Shown here in pieces: positions 8,410 through 17,533 of a DNA stretch of 64,000 bases. The notes under the pieces were generated by a model. It was not told the origin of the DNA. It searched no databases and worked only from the letters and a program-made list of their open reading frames with translations. Origin of the DNA: Algibacter luteus (GTDB lineage: Bacteria; Bacteroidota; Bacteroidia; Flavobacteriales; Flavobacteriaceae); NCBI RefSeq assembly GCF_900141715.1, contig NZ_FQYK01000003.1:227847-291846 (forward strand). Reading direction: 5' to 3'. A program made the position numbers and the translations under genes. How positions within the stretch are numbered: position 1 is the stretch's first letter; each line of letters starts with the position of its first letter.

Positions 8410-10605
8410 TTACTCTGGTTTACCTAATAAATTAAAATCTAAGTGTTTTTTAACTAAGTCTGTATTTTTAACTTTTACAATAACTTCATCACCTAATTGA
8501 TATGTCATACCTGATTTTCTGCCAACCATAGCGTATTGGTCTTGATCGAATGCATAATGGTCGTCTTTCATATCACGAACACTGACCATACCTTCGCATT
8601 TATTTGAAATTATTTCAACATAAATTCCCCAGTCGGTTACTCCCGAAATAACGCCAACAAATTCTTCATCTTTATGATCTTCCATAAAACGAATTTGCAT
8701 ATATTTTATAGAATCGCGTTCGGCTTTAGTAGCTAAATTTTCCATATTACTGGAATGCTGGCATTTTTCTTCATAAACCTCTTCATTTACAGATTTTCCA
8801 CCATCTAAATAATGTTGTAGTAAGCGATGTGCCATAACATCTGGATATCGACGAATAGGTGAAGTGAAATGACTATAATAATTAAAAGCTAAACCATAAT
8901 GCCCAATATTATGAGTTGTGTATTCAGCTTTACTCATACTTCTTATAGTAAGTGTATCTACCAAATTCTGCTCTTTTTTTCCAACCACTTCTTGTAATAA
9001 ATTATTTAAAGAAGCTGTTGTACTTTTTCGGTCTTTAAAATTTAGTTTATATCCAAAACGACCTACCACATTCTGCAAAGCGGCTAATTTACTATCGTCT
9101 GGTTCGTCATGCACACGGTATACAAAGGTTTTTTTTGGTGATTGTTTTCCAATAAATTCTGATACTTTTCTGTTTGCCAACAACATAAATTCTTCAATAA
9201 GTTTATTAGCATCTTTACTGGTTTTAAAAAATACACCTTCAGGATTATTATTGTCATCTAAATTGAATTTCACTTCAACCTTATCAAAAGAAATGGCTCC
9301 ATTTCGCATACGTTGAGCACGCATAATTTTAGCGAGTTCGTCCATTTTTAAAATAGCATCAGCTAATTTTTGATCGGTTTGATACGTTTTACCAGTTAAT
9401 GAAACATCTACTGGAATGGTATTGGTTTTACTTTCAATAACTGCCTGAGCTTCTTCATAAGCATAACGTGCATCACTATAGGTTACCGTTCTTCCAAACC
9501 ATTCGTTTTTTATTTCTGCTTTGTCATTAATTTGAAATACAGCTGAAAATGTATATTTTTCTTCATGCGGACGTAAAGAACAGGCATTGTTTGATAATAC
9601 TTCAGGAAGCATAGGCACAACTCTATCTACTAAATACACCGATGTAGCACGTTCGTAGGCTTCATCATCTAAAACAGTACCTTCTTCTAAATAATGCGAC
9701 ACATCGGCTATATGAATTCCTATTTCATATAAGCCATTATCTAAAACTTCAAATGATAAGGCATCATCAAAATCTTTAGCATCTTTCGGATCTATGGTAA
9801 AGGTTAAATCTTTACGCATATCGCGTCGTTTAGCAATTTCTTCTTTTGTAATAGAAGTATCTAATTGGTTTGCATAAGCTTCAACTTCATGAGGAAATTC
9901 ATGAGGTAAACCGTATTCCGCAAGTATGGCATGAATTTCTGTATTATGATCTCCAGGTTTCCCAAGAACTTGAATGACTCTTCCGTAAGGTGAATCTGCT
10001 TTTTCAGGCCAATCCTCAAGTGTTACTAAAACTTTATCACCATCTTCAGCCTTATTTATTTTATTAATTGGTACAAAAATATCTTTGTACATTTTATTAC
10101 TATCTGGTACTACAAAAGCAAAATTTTTATTTTCTATAATTTGAATTACACCAACATATTCAGATTTTGCTCGTTTTATAACATTAGTAATTTCACCTTC
10201 TAACTTACCACGTTTTCTGCGTTTGTAAGCATAAAATTCTACTTCATCACCATTTAAAGCTCTATTAATATTATTTGAAGCGATAAAAACATCGTCTTCA
10301 AAATCTTCGCAAATAACGTAACCGTTTCCTTTTGCAGCTAAATCTAAAATACCTGTATGATATTCTGTATTAATGATAGCTCTAAACTTACCACGTTCAA
10401 CTTCTTCTATTTCTTTCTGAACAGCTAGTTTAGCTAGAGTTTTTATAATTTGATTTCTACTACTAGCATCATTTACACCGAGTTTAGCAGCAATTTGTTT
10501 ATAATTAAAACTTTGATTTCTTTCTTTTTTTAAAATACTTAAGATTGTATTTGTAAGGTTGGAAATTCCTTTATTCTTGGATTTCCCTTTTCTTTTTCTT
10601 GTCAT
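8410..10605 (-). CDS. rnr: Ribonuclease R
   Basis: This is a 731-residue RNase II/R family 3'-5' exoribonuclease. A lysine-rich N-terminus and a winged-helix region (about 15-75, KQIAAKLGVNDASSRNQIIKTL) precede the cold-shock OB domains (about 85-215). The RNB catalytic domain carries IDPKDAKDFDDALS, with the metal-binding aspartates D272, D278, D280 and D281. A C-terminal S1 domain (EFVGVISGVTDWGIYVEI) and a short tail complete the usual architecture. It degrades structured RNA in the cytoplasm. The gene is divergent from rpiB across a 613-bp AT-rich gap. A candidate -7 element CAAAGCTA (minus TAGCTTTG) lies at 10697-10704, and a 6-bp hairpin (10629-10642) falls in the leader. Confidence 0.97.
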   Translation of the reverse strand: MTRKRKGKSKNKGISNLTNTILSILKKERNQSFNYKQIAAKLGVNDASSRNQIIKTLAKLAVQKEIEEVERGKFRAIINTEYHTGILDLAAKGNGYVICEDFEDDVFIASNNINRALNGDEVEFYAYKRRKRGKLEGEITNVIKRAKSEYVGVIQIIENKNFAFVVPDSNKMYKDIFVPINKINKAEDGDKVLVTLEDWPEKADSPYGRVIQVLGKPGDHNTEIHAILAEYGLPHEFPHEVEAYANQLDTSITKEEIAKRRDMRKDLTFTIDPKDAKDFDDALSFEVLDNGLYEIGIHIADVSHYLEEGTVLDDEAYERATSVYLVDRVVPMLPEVLSNNACSLRPHEEKYTFSAVFQINDKAEIKNEWFGRTVTYSDARYAYEEAQAVIESKTNTIPVDVSLTGKTYQTDQKLADAILKMDELAKIMRAQRMRNGAISFDKVEVKFNLDDNNNPEGVFFKTSKDANKLIEEFMLLANRKVSEFIGKQSPKKTFVYRVHDEPDDSKLAALQNVVGRFGYKLNFKDRKSTTASLNNLLQEVVGKKEQNLVDTLTIRSMSKAEYTTHNIGHYGLAFNYYSHFTSPIRRYPDVMAHRLLQHYLDGGKSVNEEVYEEKCQHSSNMENLATKAERDSIKYMQIRFMEDHKDEEFVGVISGVTDWGIYVEIISNKCEGMVSVRDMKDDHYAFDQDQYAMVGRKSGMTYQLGDEVIVKVKNTDLVKKHLDFNLLGKPE

Positions 10606-10696
10606 TTAATTTTGTAATCATATTTATTCCTTAAGGTTAAGGAAATTTTGTTATTAAATAGCTCAATATTAGGAGAAGAGATTGCTATTTATTTTA

Positions 10697-10704
10697 CAAA
10701 GCTA
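10697..10704 (-). promoter_or_regulatory. Candidate -7 element for rnr
   Basis: CAAAGCTA on the plus strand reads TAGCTTTG on the minus strand and fits the Bacteroidota TAnnTTTG consensus. It would give a leader of roughly 85 nt. No clear TTG element was seen at the expected upstream distance. Confidence 0.4.
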
Positions 10705-11158
10705 CGGTTTTAAATTTTAACCTATGTTATTTTAATATTAATTGAAGTTATCCACATTATATATTATATAATAATTTTTCTTTTAAAATTTAAAAATATA
10801 AATGGTGGTTATTATAGTGTGTTAATATGTGGTATAACTTTTTTATCTTTTCTTTTGATATGTGTTTTATATATTCTTGTTGATATGAAATGAACATTTT
10901 TAATAGACTTAACTTGTTTAATTTTAAGTACTTTAAGAAATCTATTAACAACTGTTATAAACTCCTATTAACAACTTTTTTTAATAAGAATTTCTACTCA
11001 CATGACTTATAAGTATACAATTTAGTGCTGATAAATTAACCAAAAATTTACATTAACTAATTTGTGTATGAACTAAATGTTATGGGTTGAAAAATTAATC
11101 GATTTATCCTAATTTTTGTTTCACAAAGTAACAAACAGTTATTAACATGTAATGAATA

Positions 11159-11192
11159 TTTGAATGAACATTATTTATAATTAGTACCTTTG
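11159..11192 (+). promoter_or_regulatory. Promoter of the rpiB operon
   Basis: TTTG (11159-11162) and TACCTTTG (11185-11192) are separated by 22 bp and match the Bacteroidota TTTG/TAnnTTTG promoter pattern. The ATG of rpiB is 27 nt after the -7 element, giving a short leader of about 20 nt. Confidence 0.6.
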
Positions 11193-11218
11193 TTAAACCT
11201 AATATAATATATTAAATA

Positions 11219-11653
11219 ATGACAATTTCAATAGGAAACGATCACGCCGGAACCGAATATAAATTTGCTATACTATCTTTATTAGAATCTAAAGGTATTA
11301 AAGTTAATAATTACGGTACAGATACTAATGATAGCGCTGATTATCCAGACTTTGTACACCCTGTTGCTAAAGATGTCGCTGATAAAAAAGTTGATTTCGG
11401 AATTTTAATTTGTGGAAGTGGTAACGGTGTTGCAATGACTGCAAATAAATATAAAGAAGTAAGAGCCGGTTTATGTTGGAATAAAGAAATTGTAAACTTA
11501 ATACGATTACATAACAACGCTAATATTTTATGCATCCCGTCGCGTTATACAGCAATACCACAAGCTTTAGAAATGGTTGAAACCTTTTTAAATACAGATT
11601 TTGAAGGCGGAAGACACCAAAGAAGAATAGATAAAATTCCTTTATCTTGTTAA
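11219..11653 (+). CDS. rpiB: Ribose-5-phosphate isomerase B
   Basis: This 144-residue RpiB/LacA/LacB family enzyme interconverts ribose-5-phosphate and ribulose-5-phosphate in the pentose phosphate pathway. Visible signatures are the N-terminal IGNDHAG (H9), the catalytic-cysteine loop ILICGSGNGV (C65), and the conserved RAGLCWN and HNNANILCIPSR segments. The length is normal for the family (about 145). The gene begins a plus-strand operon: its TAA is followed immediately by the ATG of the CDF transporter. The linked genes share no obvious pathway with it. Confidence 0.95.
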   Translation: MTISIGNDHAGTEYKFAILSLLESKGIKVNNYGTDTNDSADYPDFVHPVAKDVADKKVDFGILICGSGNGVAMTANKYKEVRAGLCWNKEIVNLIRLHNNANILCIPSRYTAIPQALEMVETFLNTDFEGGRHQRRIDKIPLSC

Positions 11654-12571
11654 ATGGGGCACAACCATTCGCATAATCACACACACAACCATAACGACTT
11701 AAAAGGCCGCAACCTACTTATTTCTATTTTACTAAATATAGGCATAACCGTTGCGCAAGTTATTGGTGGTATTTTATCTGGAAGTTTAGCTTTACTAAGT
11801 GATGCACTTCATAATTTTAGCGATGTACTGTCGTTGGTGGTAAGTTATGTCGCCAATAAGTTAACAAAAAAGAAAGCCTCTTTTCATAAAACATTTGGTT
11901 ATAAACGTGCCGAAATTTTAGCTGCATTTATTAATGCTTCTACATTAATTATTGTTGCTGTTTTATTAATTATAGAGGCAATAAATCGTTTTAAAAACCC
12001 GCAGGAAATAGAATCGAATTTAGTTATTTGGCTATCTGTTATAGCTATTTTAGGAAATGGGTTTAGTGTGCTTTTGTTAAAAAAAGATGCTGAAGCTAAC
12101 ATGAATATGAAAAGCGCCTACCTGCATTTATTTACAGATATGATGGCTAGTGTTGCCGTTTTAATTGGCGGTTTGTTAATGAAGTACTACCAAGTTTTTT
12201 GGGTGGATAGTGTGCTTACTTTTATTATTGCTTTGTATTTAATATGGATGGGTTACGATTTACTTAAAACGTCTACTAAAGTACTCATGTTGTTTACTCC
12301 AGATTCCATTCCAATAAAAAAGATTGTTAATGAAATCAATGCCTTTGAGAGTATTAAAAACGTACACCATGTGCATGTTTGGCAACTAAATGAAGATGAA
12401 ATTCACTTAGAAGCTCATATCGATTTTAATCAAGATATTACTTTATCTCAATTTGATACCATTCTTCATGAAATTGAAGATTTAGTTTTTAAAAAATACG
12501 ATATTAATCACGTTAACATTCAACCAGAGTTTGGTAAAGATGATGCTAAAGATGTAATTGTTCAGGATTAA
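11654..12571 (+). CDS. Cation diffusion facilitator (CzcD/ZitB-type) metal efflux protein
   Basis: This 305-residue inner-membrane protein has a histidine-rich N-terminus (MGHNHSHNHTHNHND) that likely binds metal. Six membrane helices follow. The CDF transport-site motifs are present: SDALHNFSD in the second helix (D50, H53, D57) and HLFTD in the fifth. A C-terminal cytoplasmic metal-binding ferredoxin-like domain carries VHHVHVWQL. The family exports Zn(II), Cd(II) or Co(II) in exchange for protons. The start directly abuts the rpiB stop, so translation is probably coupled. The exact metal is not predictable, although the HxxxD signatures favour zinc or cadmium. Confidence 0.93.
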   Translation: MGHNHSHNHTHNHNDLKGRNLLISILLNIGITVAQVIGGILSGSLALLSDALHNFSDVLSLVVSYVANKLTKKKASFHKTFGYKRAEILAAFINASTLIIVAVLLIIEAINRFKNPQEIESNLVIWLSVIAILGNGFSVLLLKKDAEANMNMKSAYLHLFTDMMASVAVLIGGLLMKYYQVFWVDSVLTFIIALYLIWMGYDLLKTSTKVLMLFTPDSIPIKKIVNEINAFESIKNVHHVHVWQLNEDEIHLEAHIDFNQDITLSQFDTILHEIEDLVFKKYDINHVNIQPEFGKDDAKDVIVQD

Positions 12572-12576
12572 AAAAA

Positions 12577-13020
12577 ATGCTAGAAATAAAAATTAAAACC
12601 TTTGCTGAATTAAGTACTCAAGAGCTTTACGATTTACTTCAGCTTAGAAGCGAAGTATTTGTAGTTGAACAGGATTGCGTGTATCAAGATTTAGATGGTA
12701 AAGATGAAAAAGCGTTGCACGTTTTAGGTTTTAAAAATGAAAAATTAGTGGCATACACACGCGTTTTTAAACCTGGTGATTATTTTGAATTTGCAAGTAT
12801 CGGTAGAGTAGTAGTTGCTAGAAATGAGAGAGCATTTAAATATGGTTATGATATTATGAACGCTTCTGCCGAAGCGATAAAAACGAATTTTAATGAAACT
12901 AAAATTAAAATATCGGCTCAAAAATATTTATCAAATTTCTACCAGAATTTAGGCTATAAACAAATAGGTGAAGACTATTTAGAAGATGGTATTCCGCATA
13001 TTGCAATGATAAAAACATAA
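12577..13020 (+). CDS. ElaA-type GNAT acetyltransferase
   Basis: This 147-residue protein begins 5 bp after the CDF gene. The sequence LYDLLQLRSEVFVVEQDCVYQDLDGKDEKALHV is the hallmark start of the ElaA subgroup of GNAT N-acetyltransferases. It is followed by the acetyl-CoA-binding strand IGRVVVARNERAFKYGYDIM and a C-terminal YQNLGYKQIGEDYLEDGIPH. The acceptor is unknown for ElaA proteins. It is the third gene of the rpiB operon. Its TAA directly abuts the stop of the convergent T9SS gene, leaving no room for a terminator between them. Confidence 0.88.
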   Translation: MLEIKIKTFAELSTQELYDLLQLRSEVFVVEQDCVYQDLDGKDEKALHVLGFKNEKLVAYTRVFKPGDYFEFASIGRVVVARNERAFKYGYDIMNASAEAIKTNFNETKIKISAQKYLSNFYQNLGYKQIGEDYLEDGIPHIAMIKT

Positions 13021-14424
13021 TTACCGTTTTAAAGCGAAGTAACCACGTAAAACTTCACGAGAGTTTAGTATAATTTCATACCAATAACTATCACTTGGTA
13101 ACAACTCACCATTTAATGTACCATCCCAACTTGAGTCGCTATTTGGTAAAAATTTCAAAAGTTTGCCATTTCGGTTATAAATAGAAATATGATTTACGAG
13201 TTTTAATCTATCATAAACTTGCCAAACATCATTAGTACCATCATTATTTGGTGTAAAATATTTTGGAATAAAATAGTCCTCATTATTTATGATTACAATA
13301 AAGCTACTTTCATTACTATTACAGGCGGTAGCATTATAAATATAAATGGTTTGTGATGAGGTAATCACATCACCAGGATTTAAAGAGTTTCCTAAACCAC
13401 TAGATGCAGTAAAATAGCTACCATTATTTAGTATTGGTAAAGTATAACTTGTGGCTATAACATTTTCTAAATCATCAACTGGAACAAAATTGCTGCAGGC
13501 CGCAGGCGTGTTCACATAATTTGAAAATGTTGTAGGCACCCAATTGGAATGATTTGCATTAGGATTATCGACCACAACACAACTTAAATCTGGGTTTAAA
13601 TCGAAATTAACAGAGGTGAAATTACTGTTATTTTCGTTTTTAAGATTTAATGAACATAGTTGATTTTGGCTGCAATCGAGCTCTGAAATATTAGGGTTTG
13701 AACTTAGGTTTAATTCCGTAAGTTGATTATTAAAACAATATAAAAAAGATAATTGCGAGTTATTAGAAACATTAAGTTGTGTTAGAAAATTTTGTTCACA
13801 ACCTAGATATGATAAATTGGTGTTCGCAATGATATTTAGGTTTGTTAATCTATTATTTCCACACTGAAATCTATTTAAATTAAGACTATTTGAAACATCG
13901 AGAGTGGTGATTAGATTTTGTTCGCAAGCCAAAACATTTAAGTTGATATTACTTGATGTATCCAGACTTGTGAGTTGATTATTTTCACAACGCAATGAAA
14001 TTAACCCAGAATTTTGCATGACATCTAAGTTTGATAATTGATTATTAAAACACCATAATCGCACCAAGTTTGGCAGGTTAGTAACATCTAAACTTGGTAG
14101 TTGATTCGCGCTACAATACAACTCTATTAAATTGGTGTTTTGCGAAACATTTAAACTGGTAAGCTGGTTGTTAGAGCAGTCCAAATTTGTTAAACTTATA
14201 AAATCTTCAATCCCAGTTAAATCGGAAATATTTAGGTTAATCACGTCTAAATCTGTAATACCGCTAATGTTTGCAGTCAAGACATTATCGTCTAACACGG
14301 TATCATAACCTAAATCGATTAAAGCTTGTTCAAAATTATCGTCTGGCACAAAGGTATTTTGGCTGTAACTGTAATATGTAATAAAACAGAAACTAATAAG
14401 AATAAACTTAGTTTTGGAGCACAT
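13021..14424 (-). CDS. T9SS-exported leucine-rich-repeat protein (type B sorting domain)
   Basis: This 467-residue protein has a signal peptide (to about residue 22, YSYSQ). An opening segment reads VPDDNFEQALIDLGYD. About ten degenerate repeats follow (about 55-285) of the form LxxLxCxxNQLTxLDVSxNxN, a cysteine-containing LRR type common in Bacteroidota surface proteins. The end (about 385-467: YFIPKYFTPNNDGTNDVW, IYNRNGKLLK, GELLPSDSYWYEI) is the gliding-motility-associated C-terminal domain, which directs export by the type IX system and surface attachment. The gene follows the OmpA gene by only 6 bp and is its operon partner, which suggests a joint cell-envelope role. The binding target is unknown. 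Confidence 0.9.
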   Translation of the reverse strand: MCSKTKFILISFCFITYYSYSQNTFVPDDNFEQALIDLGYDTVLDDNVLTANISGITDLDVINLNISDLTGIEDFISLTNLDCSNNQLTSLNVSQNTNLIELYCSANQLPSLDVTNLPNLVRLWCFNNQLSNLDVMQNSGLISLRCENNQLTSLDTSSNINLNVLACEQNLITTLDVSNSLNLNRFQCGNNRLTNLNIIANTNLSYLGCEQNFLTQLNVSNNSQLSFLYCFNNQLTELNLSSNPNISELDCSQNQLCSLNLKNENNSNFTSVNFDLNPDLSCVVVDNPNANHSNWVPTTFSNYVNTPAACSNFVPVDDLENVIATSYTLPILNNGSYFTASSGLGNSLNPGDVITSSQTIYIYNATACNSNESSFIVIINNEDYFIPKYFTPNNDGTNDVWQVYDRLKLVNHISIYNRNGKLLKFLPNSDSSWDGTLNGELLPSDSYWYEIILNSREVLRGYFALKR

Positions 14425-14430
14425 TGAAGT

Positions 14431-15282
14431 TTATTTAGCTTCATCACCCACATGGGTGATTAGTATTTCTACACGTCTATCAAATTTTGGATTGCCACCT
14501 AGTGGAAATTTTCTTCGCATACCTAAATGACGCATTCGTTTTTTATCTATGCCTTTATTTGCAAAATAATCGTAAACATATTTAGCCCTGGCTTCAGATA
14601 GGTTTTGTTTTTTTGTTTTCCTGTTTACTGCATCTCTGGTGTTCTGGGTACAACACACATGACCCTGTATTGTGAAATATATATCATCACGTTCTAAAAG
14701 CGCTTTAGCAATCGATTCTAATGTTTTTTTAGAATCTGGAGTAACTGAGGCGTAACCTGTTTTAAATAAAATATTTTTAAACAAGATTTTATCACCTTTG
14801 GTACTTTCTTTAATTAAATCTACAACACCTTTTTCTTTAGGTTTTTTTTCTTTTACAACCTCTTTTACTTTGGGCTGTTTAGGTTTTACTATAATTTCAA
14901 CTTTCCTATTTAGACCTCTAATTTTTAAAAGATTTTCTTCCTCAACAATTTTAATCAGTATTTCACCTTTACCATCAACATTTGTTATAAGTGTTTCGCT
15001 TATTTCATTATTAGCAAAAACAGCTTTTATAGCATCGGCACGTTGCTGTGAAAGAATTAAGTTATAGGTATCTGCACCTCTATCATCACAAAACCCAAAA
15101 ATTGAAATCGATTCAATATCAACATCGTTTAACGAAGAAATAAATAGAAGTAAACGATTCTCTTCAGTACTAGGAACCTCGTATTTATCCGTATCAAAAT
15201 AAACTTCGTGTGTTAATTTGTTTTGTGAAAAACCAAAAACACTACTAAATGAGATTAATATTAATACTACTAATTTATTCAT
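14431..15282 (-). CDS. Tandem OmpA-domain envelope protein
   Basis: This 283-residue protein has a signal peptide (MNKLVVLILISFSSVFGFSQ) and two OmpA/MotB-like peptidoglycan-binding domains. The first (about 26-132) has YFDTDKYEV, IFGFCDDRGADTYNLILSQQRADA and GLNRKVEIIVK. A lysine-rich linker (about 133-165) separates it from the second (about 168-278), with ILFKTGYASVTPDSKKTLESIA, IQGHVCC, LSEARAKYVYDYF and RRVEI. No beta-barrel is present, so the protein is probably periplasmic and binds the cell wall. The second domain carries an unusual CCTQ insertion after GHV. It lies 6 bp upstream of the T9SS-exported LRR gene and 96 bp downstream of the S41 protease. Confidence 0.88.
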   Translation of the reverse strand: MNKLVVLILISFSSVFGFSQNKLTHEVYFDTDKYEVPSTEENRLLLFISSLNDVDIESISIFGFCDDRGADTYNLILSQQRADAIKAVFANNEISETLITNVDGKGEILIKIVEEENLLKIRGLNRKVEIIVKPKQPKVKEVVKEKKPKEKGVVDLIKESTKGDKILFKNILFKTGYASVTPDSKKTLESIAKALLERDDIYFTIQGHVCCTQNTRDAVNRKTKKQNLSEARAKYVYDYFANKGIDKKRMRHLGMRRKFPLGGNPKFDRRVEILITHVGDEAK

Positions 15283-15378
15283 AGAAGGGCACTGAATAGG
15301 TGTTAAATATACTATTTTTAATCTAAAATCATGCCAGTTGTCTTTTATCCAAAGGGTTTGCCGGATATAAAACCTTTT

Positions 15379-17013
15379 TTATTTTAAATAACCTTGATAG
15401 GTTGATGTGTTGCTAAGTATTTCTGTTGCTTTTTTAATTTCAGAATCATGCTCTTCTAAATATTCGTATAATCCTTCTCGATACACGTAGCGTTTTACAA
15501 TGTCTTGTGTTAATAAATCTATTAAATAGTCTTTATTTTCATCAATAACACTGGTTTTTGAGGCATTTAAATTTGTAATTAATGTGTTATAATCGTTTTC
15601 AATATTATCATTCAGTTCTTCTTTTTTAGAAGTTTCAAAGGCTTTTTTAAGGGCTTTTTCTGTTTCTGTTTCAAATGAAAAATTGTTTTCTTTTAAGTAA
15701 TTCTTAAAATCTAAGAAATCCTTATCAGTCAACTTTAGGTTGTTTATATCATCAATAGTATGATTGTAATAATAGTTGGTAGAAAAGTCGAAAACCAAAT
15801 CATTATTAACAATAGCAGTTGTAATTGGTGATATTTTATGATTACCAATTTGCACATCAGGAAATACACCGCCACCATCAAAAACTTGTCTTCCGTTTTT
15901 AGTTTTAAAGGCGTTGTAATTTTCTTGTTTCACTTTTATCGCTTCGCCTTTTTCATTTCTATTCCAATAATCTAATGCCTGAATACATCTACCAGAAGGT
16001 GTATAATATCTAGAAATGGTAATTTTTACTTGGGTACCGTAGGTTAAGGCTTTCGGACGTTGTACTAGGCCTTTTCCAAAACTTCTAGACCCAACAATTA
16101 CGGCACGATCTAAATCTTGAAGGGCGCCAGAAACAATTTCGCTCGCCGATGCACTACTTCCATCAATTAAAACCACCAACGGAATGTTAGCATCTATAGG
16201 GTCGCTTGGTGTTATATAGGTTCGGTTGTATTTTTTAACTTTAGATTTTGTTGTCACTACCAATTGCCCTTTGGGCACAAAAAGGTTTACAATTTTTATA
16301 GCTTCGTTTACCAAACCACCAGGATTACCACGTAAATCTAGAATAATATTTTCTGCACCCTGAGCTTTTAAATCGCGTAGTGCATAATTGGTTTCAGCAT
16401 GTGCTTTTCTGCTAAACTGACTTAAAACAATATATCCTGTTTTATTATTAATCATAGAAAAATGAGGTACCGCTTTAATTTCAACCTCTGCACGTTTTAT
16501 GGTTGCAGTTTGTGTTTTTCCTTGACGATTGTAAGTTACTTCTATTGAAGAATCTGGAGCACCTTTTAATAATTCACCTGCATTATCATCATAATCTGCA
16601 ATAGAAATATTACCAACTTTAATTATTTCATCTCCAGCCTTTAAACCCGCCTTATCTGCAGGATAATCTTTGTAAGGCTCAATAACAACCAATTTGTCTT
16701 TTTTGGTTTTTATTCTAGCACCTATACCTGTATAATCGCCGGTATTATTAATTCTAGCAGCTTCAACATCTTGCTCGTTCATAAAATTGGTGTACGGATC
16801 CAGATCGCTTAACATGCTTTTTATAGCCGTATCCATTAAATCTCCCGGGTTGGTTTCATCCACATAATTCATGTTTAATTCTTTAAACAACGTGGTGAAA
16901 ATTTCAATTTGCTTTGCAATTTCAAAAAAGTCGTTTTTAAATGCTGTGGTTGAAATAAAAACAACACCTACAAGCAGCGGGATTATTATTTTCTTTTTAA
17001 GAATATGTTTCAT
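15379..17013 (-). CDS. S41 family carboxyl-terminal processing protease (CtpA-type)
   Basis: This 544-residue protease has an N-terminal hydrophobic export segment (about 8-25). A PDZ domain spans about 95-175 (GDYTGIGARI, DYPADKAGLKAGDEI). The tail-specific protease core carries FILDLRGNPGG-like residues (ILDLRGNPGGLV, 224-235), SSASASEIVSGAL with the probable nucleophile S289, and SFGKGLVQ with the general base K314, 25 residues apart as in the family. The C-terminal part (about 380-544) is longer than in minimal CtpA. It cleaves proteins from the C-terminus in the periplasm. It starts 6 bp after rnpA on the same strand. Confidence 0.94.
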   Translation of the reverse strand: MKHILKKKIIIPLLVGVVFISTTAFKNDFFEIAKQIEIFTTLFKELNMNYVDETNPGDLMDTAIKSMLSDLDPYTNFMNEQDVEAARINNTGDYTGIGARIKTKKDKLVVIEPYKDYPADKAGLKAGDEIIKVGNISIADYDDNAGELLKGAPDSSIEVTYNRQGKTQTATIKRAEVEIKAVPHFSMINNKTGYIVLSQFSRKAHAETNYALRDLKAQGAENIILDLRGNPGGLVNEAIKIVNLFVPKGQLVVTTKSKVKKYNRTYITPSDPIDANIPLVVLIDGSSASASEIVSGALQDLDRAVIVGSRSFGKGLVQRPKALTYGTQVKITISRYYTPSGRCIQALDYWNRNEKGEAIKVKQENYNAFKTKNGRQVFDGGGVFPDVQIGNHKISPITTAIVNNDLVFDFSTNYYYNHTIDDINNLKLTDKDFLDFKNYLKENNFSFETETEKALKKAFETSKKEELNDNIENDYNTLITNLNASKTSVIDENKDYLIDLLTQDIVKRYVYREGLYEYLEEHDSEIKKATEILSNTSTYQGYLK

Positions 17014-17019
17014 TTCAGA

Positions 17020-17397
17020 TTATTTTTTAGAAATTTTGTTTGAAAACTTATCAAATACCGTTTTCATTTTACTTTCAACTTGCACAAATGTGGGCATGTC
17101 TTTGCCAATGTACAAAATCATAAACGCGTGTTGTGTTGTTAAATTGTTAAAAAAACTCGCTTTATTTAGCCTATAAGCTTCTCGTAACAAACGTTTTATC
17201 CTGTTTCTGGCTACAGCGGTTTTAAAATGTTTTTTACTTACCGAAACCCCAGTTTTAGCTATAACCTCATCATCAAAAGTAGTACCTAAATACACCAAAC
17301 GCAACGGAAACGCAGAAACCGATTGTCCTTCAGTAAACAATTGGTCTATAAGTTTTTTGCTTTTAAGCTTTTCTTTTTTCGAATAGGTTGCAGTCAT
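17020..17397 (-). CDS. rnpA: Ribonuclease P protein component
   Basis: This 125-residue basic protein carries the RnpA signature RNRIKRLLREAYR (64-76) after TGVSVSKKHFKTAVA. An N-terminal lysine-rich start (YSKKEKLKSKKLIDQLF) precedes it. It binds the RNase P RNA and helps 5' processing of tRNA precursors. rpmH is not adjacent, unlike in many other phyla. It is the first gene of a minus-strand unit that continues into the S41 protease after 6 bp. A candidate promoter lies 18 bp upstream of the start codon. Confidence 0.95.
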   Translation of the reverse strand: MTATYSKKEKLKSKKLIDQLFTEGQSVSAFPLRLVYLGTTFDDEVIAKTGVSVSKKHFKTAVARNRIKRLLREAYRLNKASFFNNLTTQHAFMILYIGKDMPTFVQVESKMKTVFDKFSNKISKK

Positions 17398-17414
17398 AAA
17401 TAGATTTATGCTTA

Positions 17415-17442
17415 CAAAAATACTAATAACAATTCATACCAA
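17415..17442 (-). promoter_or_regulatory. Candidate rnpA promoter
   Basis: CAAAAATA (17415-17422) reads TATTTTTG on the minus strand and fits the -7 element. CAA at 17440-17442 provides a TTG at a 17-bp spacing. The rnpA ATG is at 17397, giving a leader of roughly 10 nt. Confidence 0.5.
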
Positions 17443-17533
17443 GCGTAACAAGGGGCAACATGACAAAAATCATTTTTAAAACGCTTAAACTAAGGTATAT
17501 TGGTATGTTACAACGAATTTAAATTAAACGATT

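Larger units (their letters stand above)
10606..11218. other. Long AT-rich divergent intergenic region with a perfect DnaA box
   Basis: This 613-bp stretch has no credible gene. It contains the divergent promoters of rnr and rpiB, one exact DnaA box (TTATCCACA, 10748-10756), and an almost pure A/T run just after it (about 10757-10800). It also holds one-mismatch boxes, TTATTAACA near 11140 and TGTGTATGA near 11063, plus two CTATTAACA copies near 10943 and 10967. It has the composition of a replication origin or a large regulatory region. No dnaA gene is adjacent, and a single box can arise by chance in DNA this AT-rich. Confidence 0.5.

Noticed and set aside
15347-15366. Terminator after the S41 protease (ATCC/GGAT dyad)
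   Set aside because: The stem is 4-5 bp with a long loop, too weak to call.
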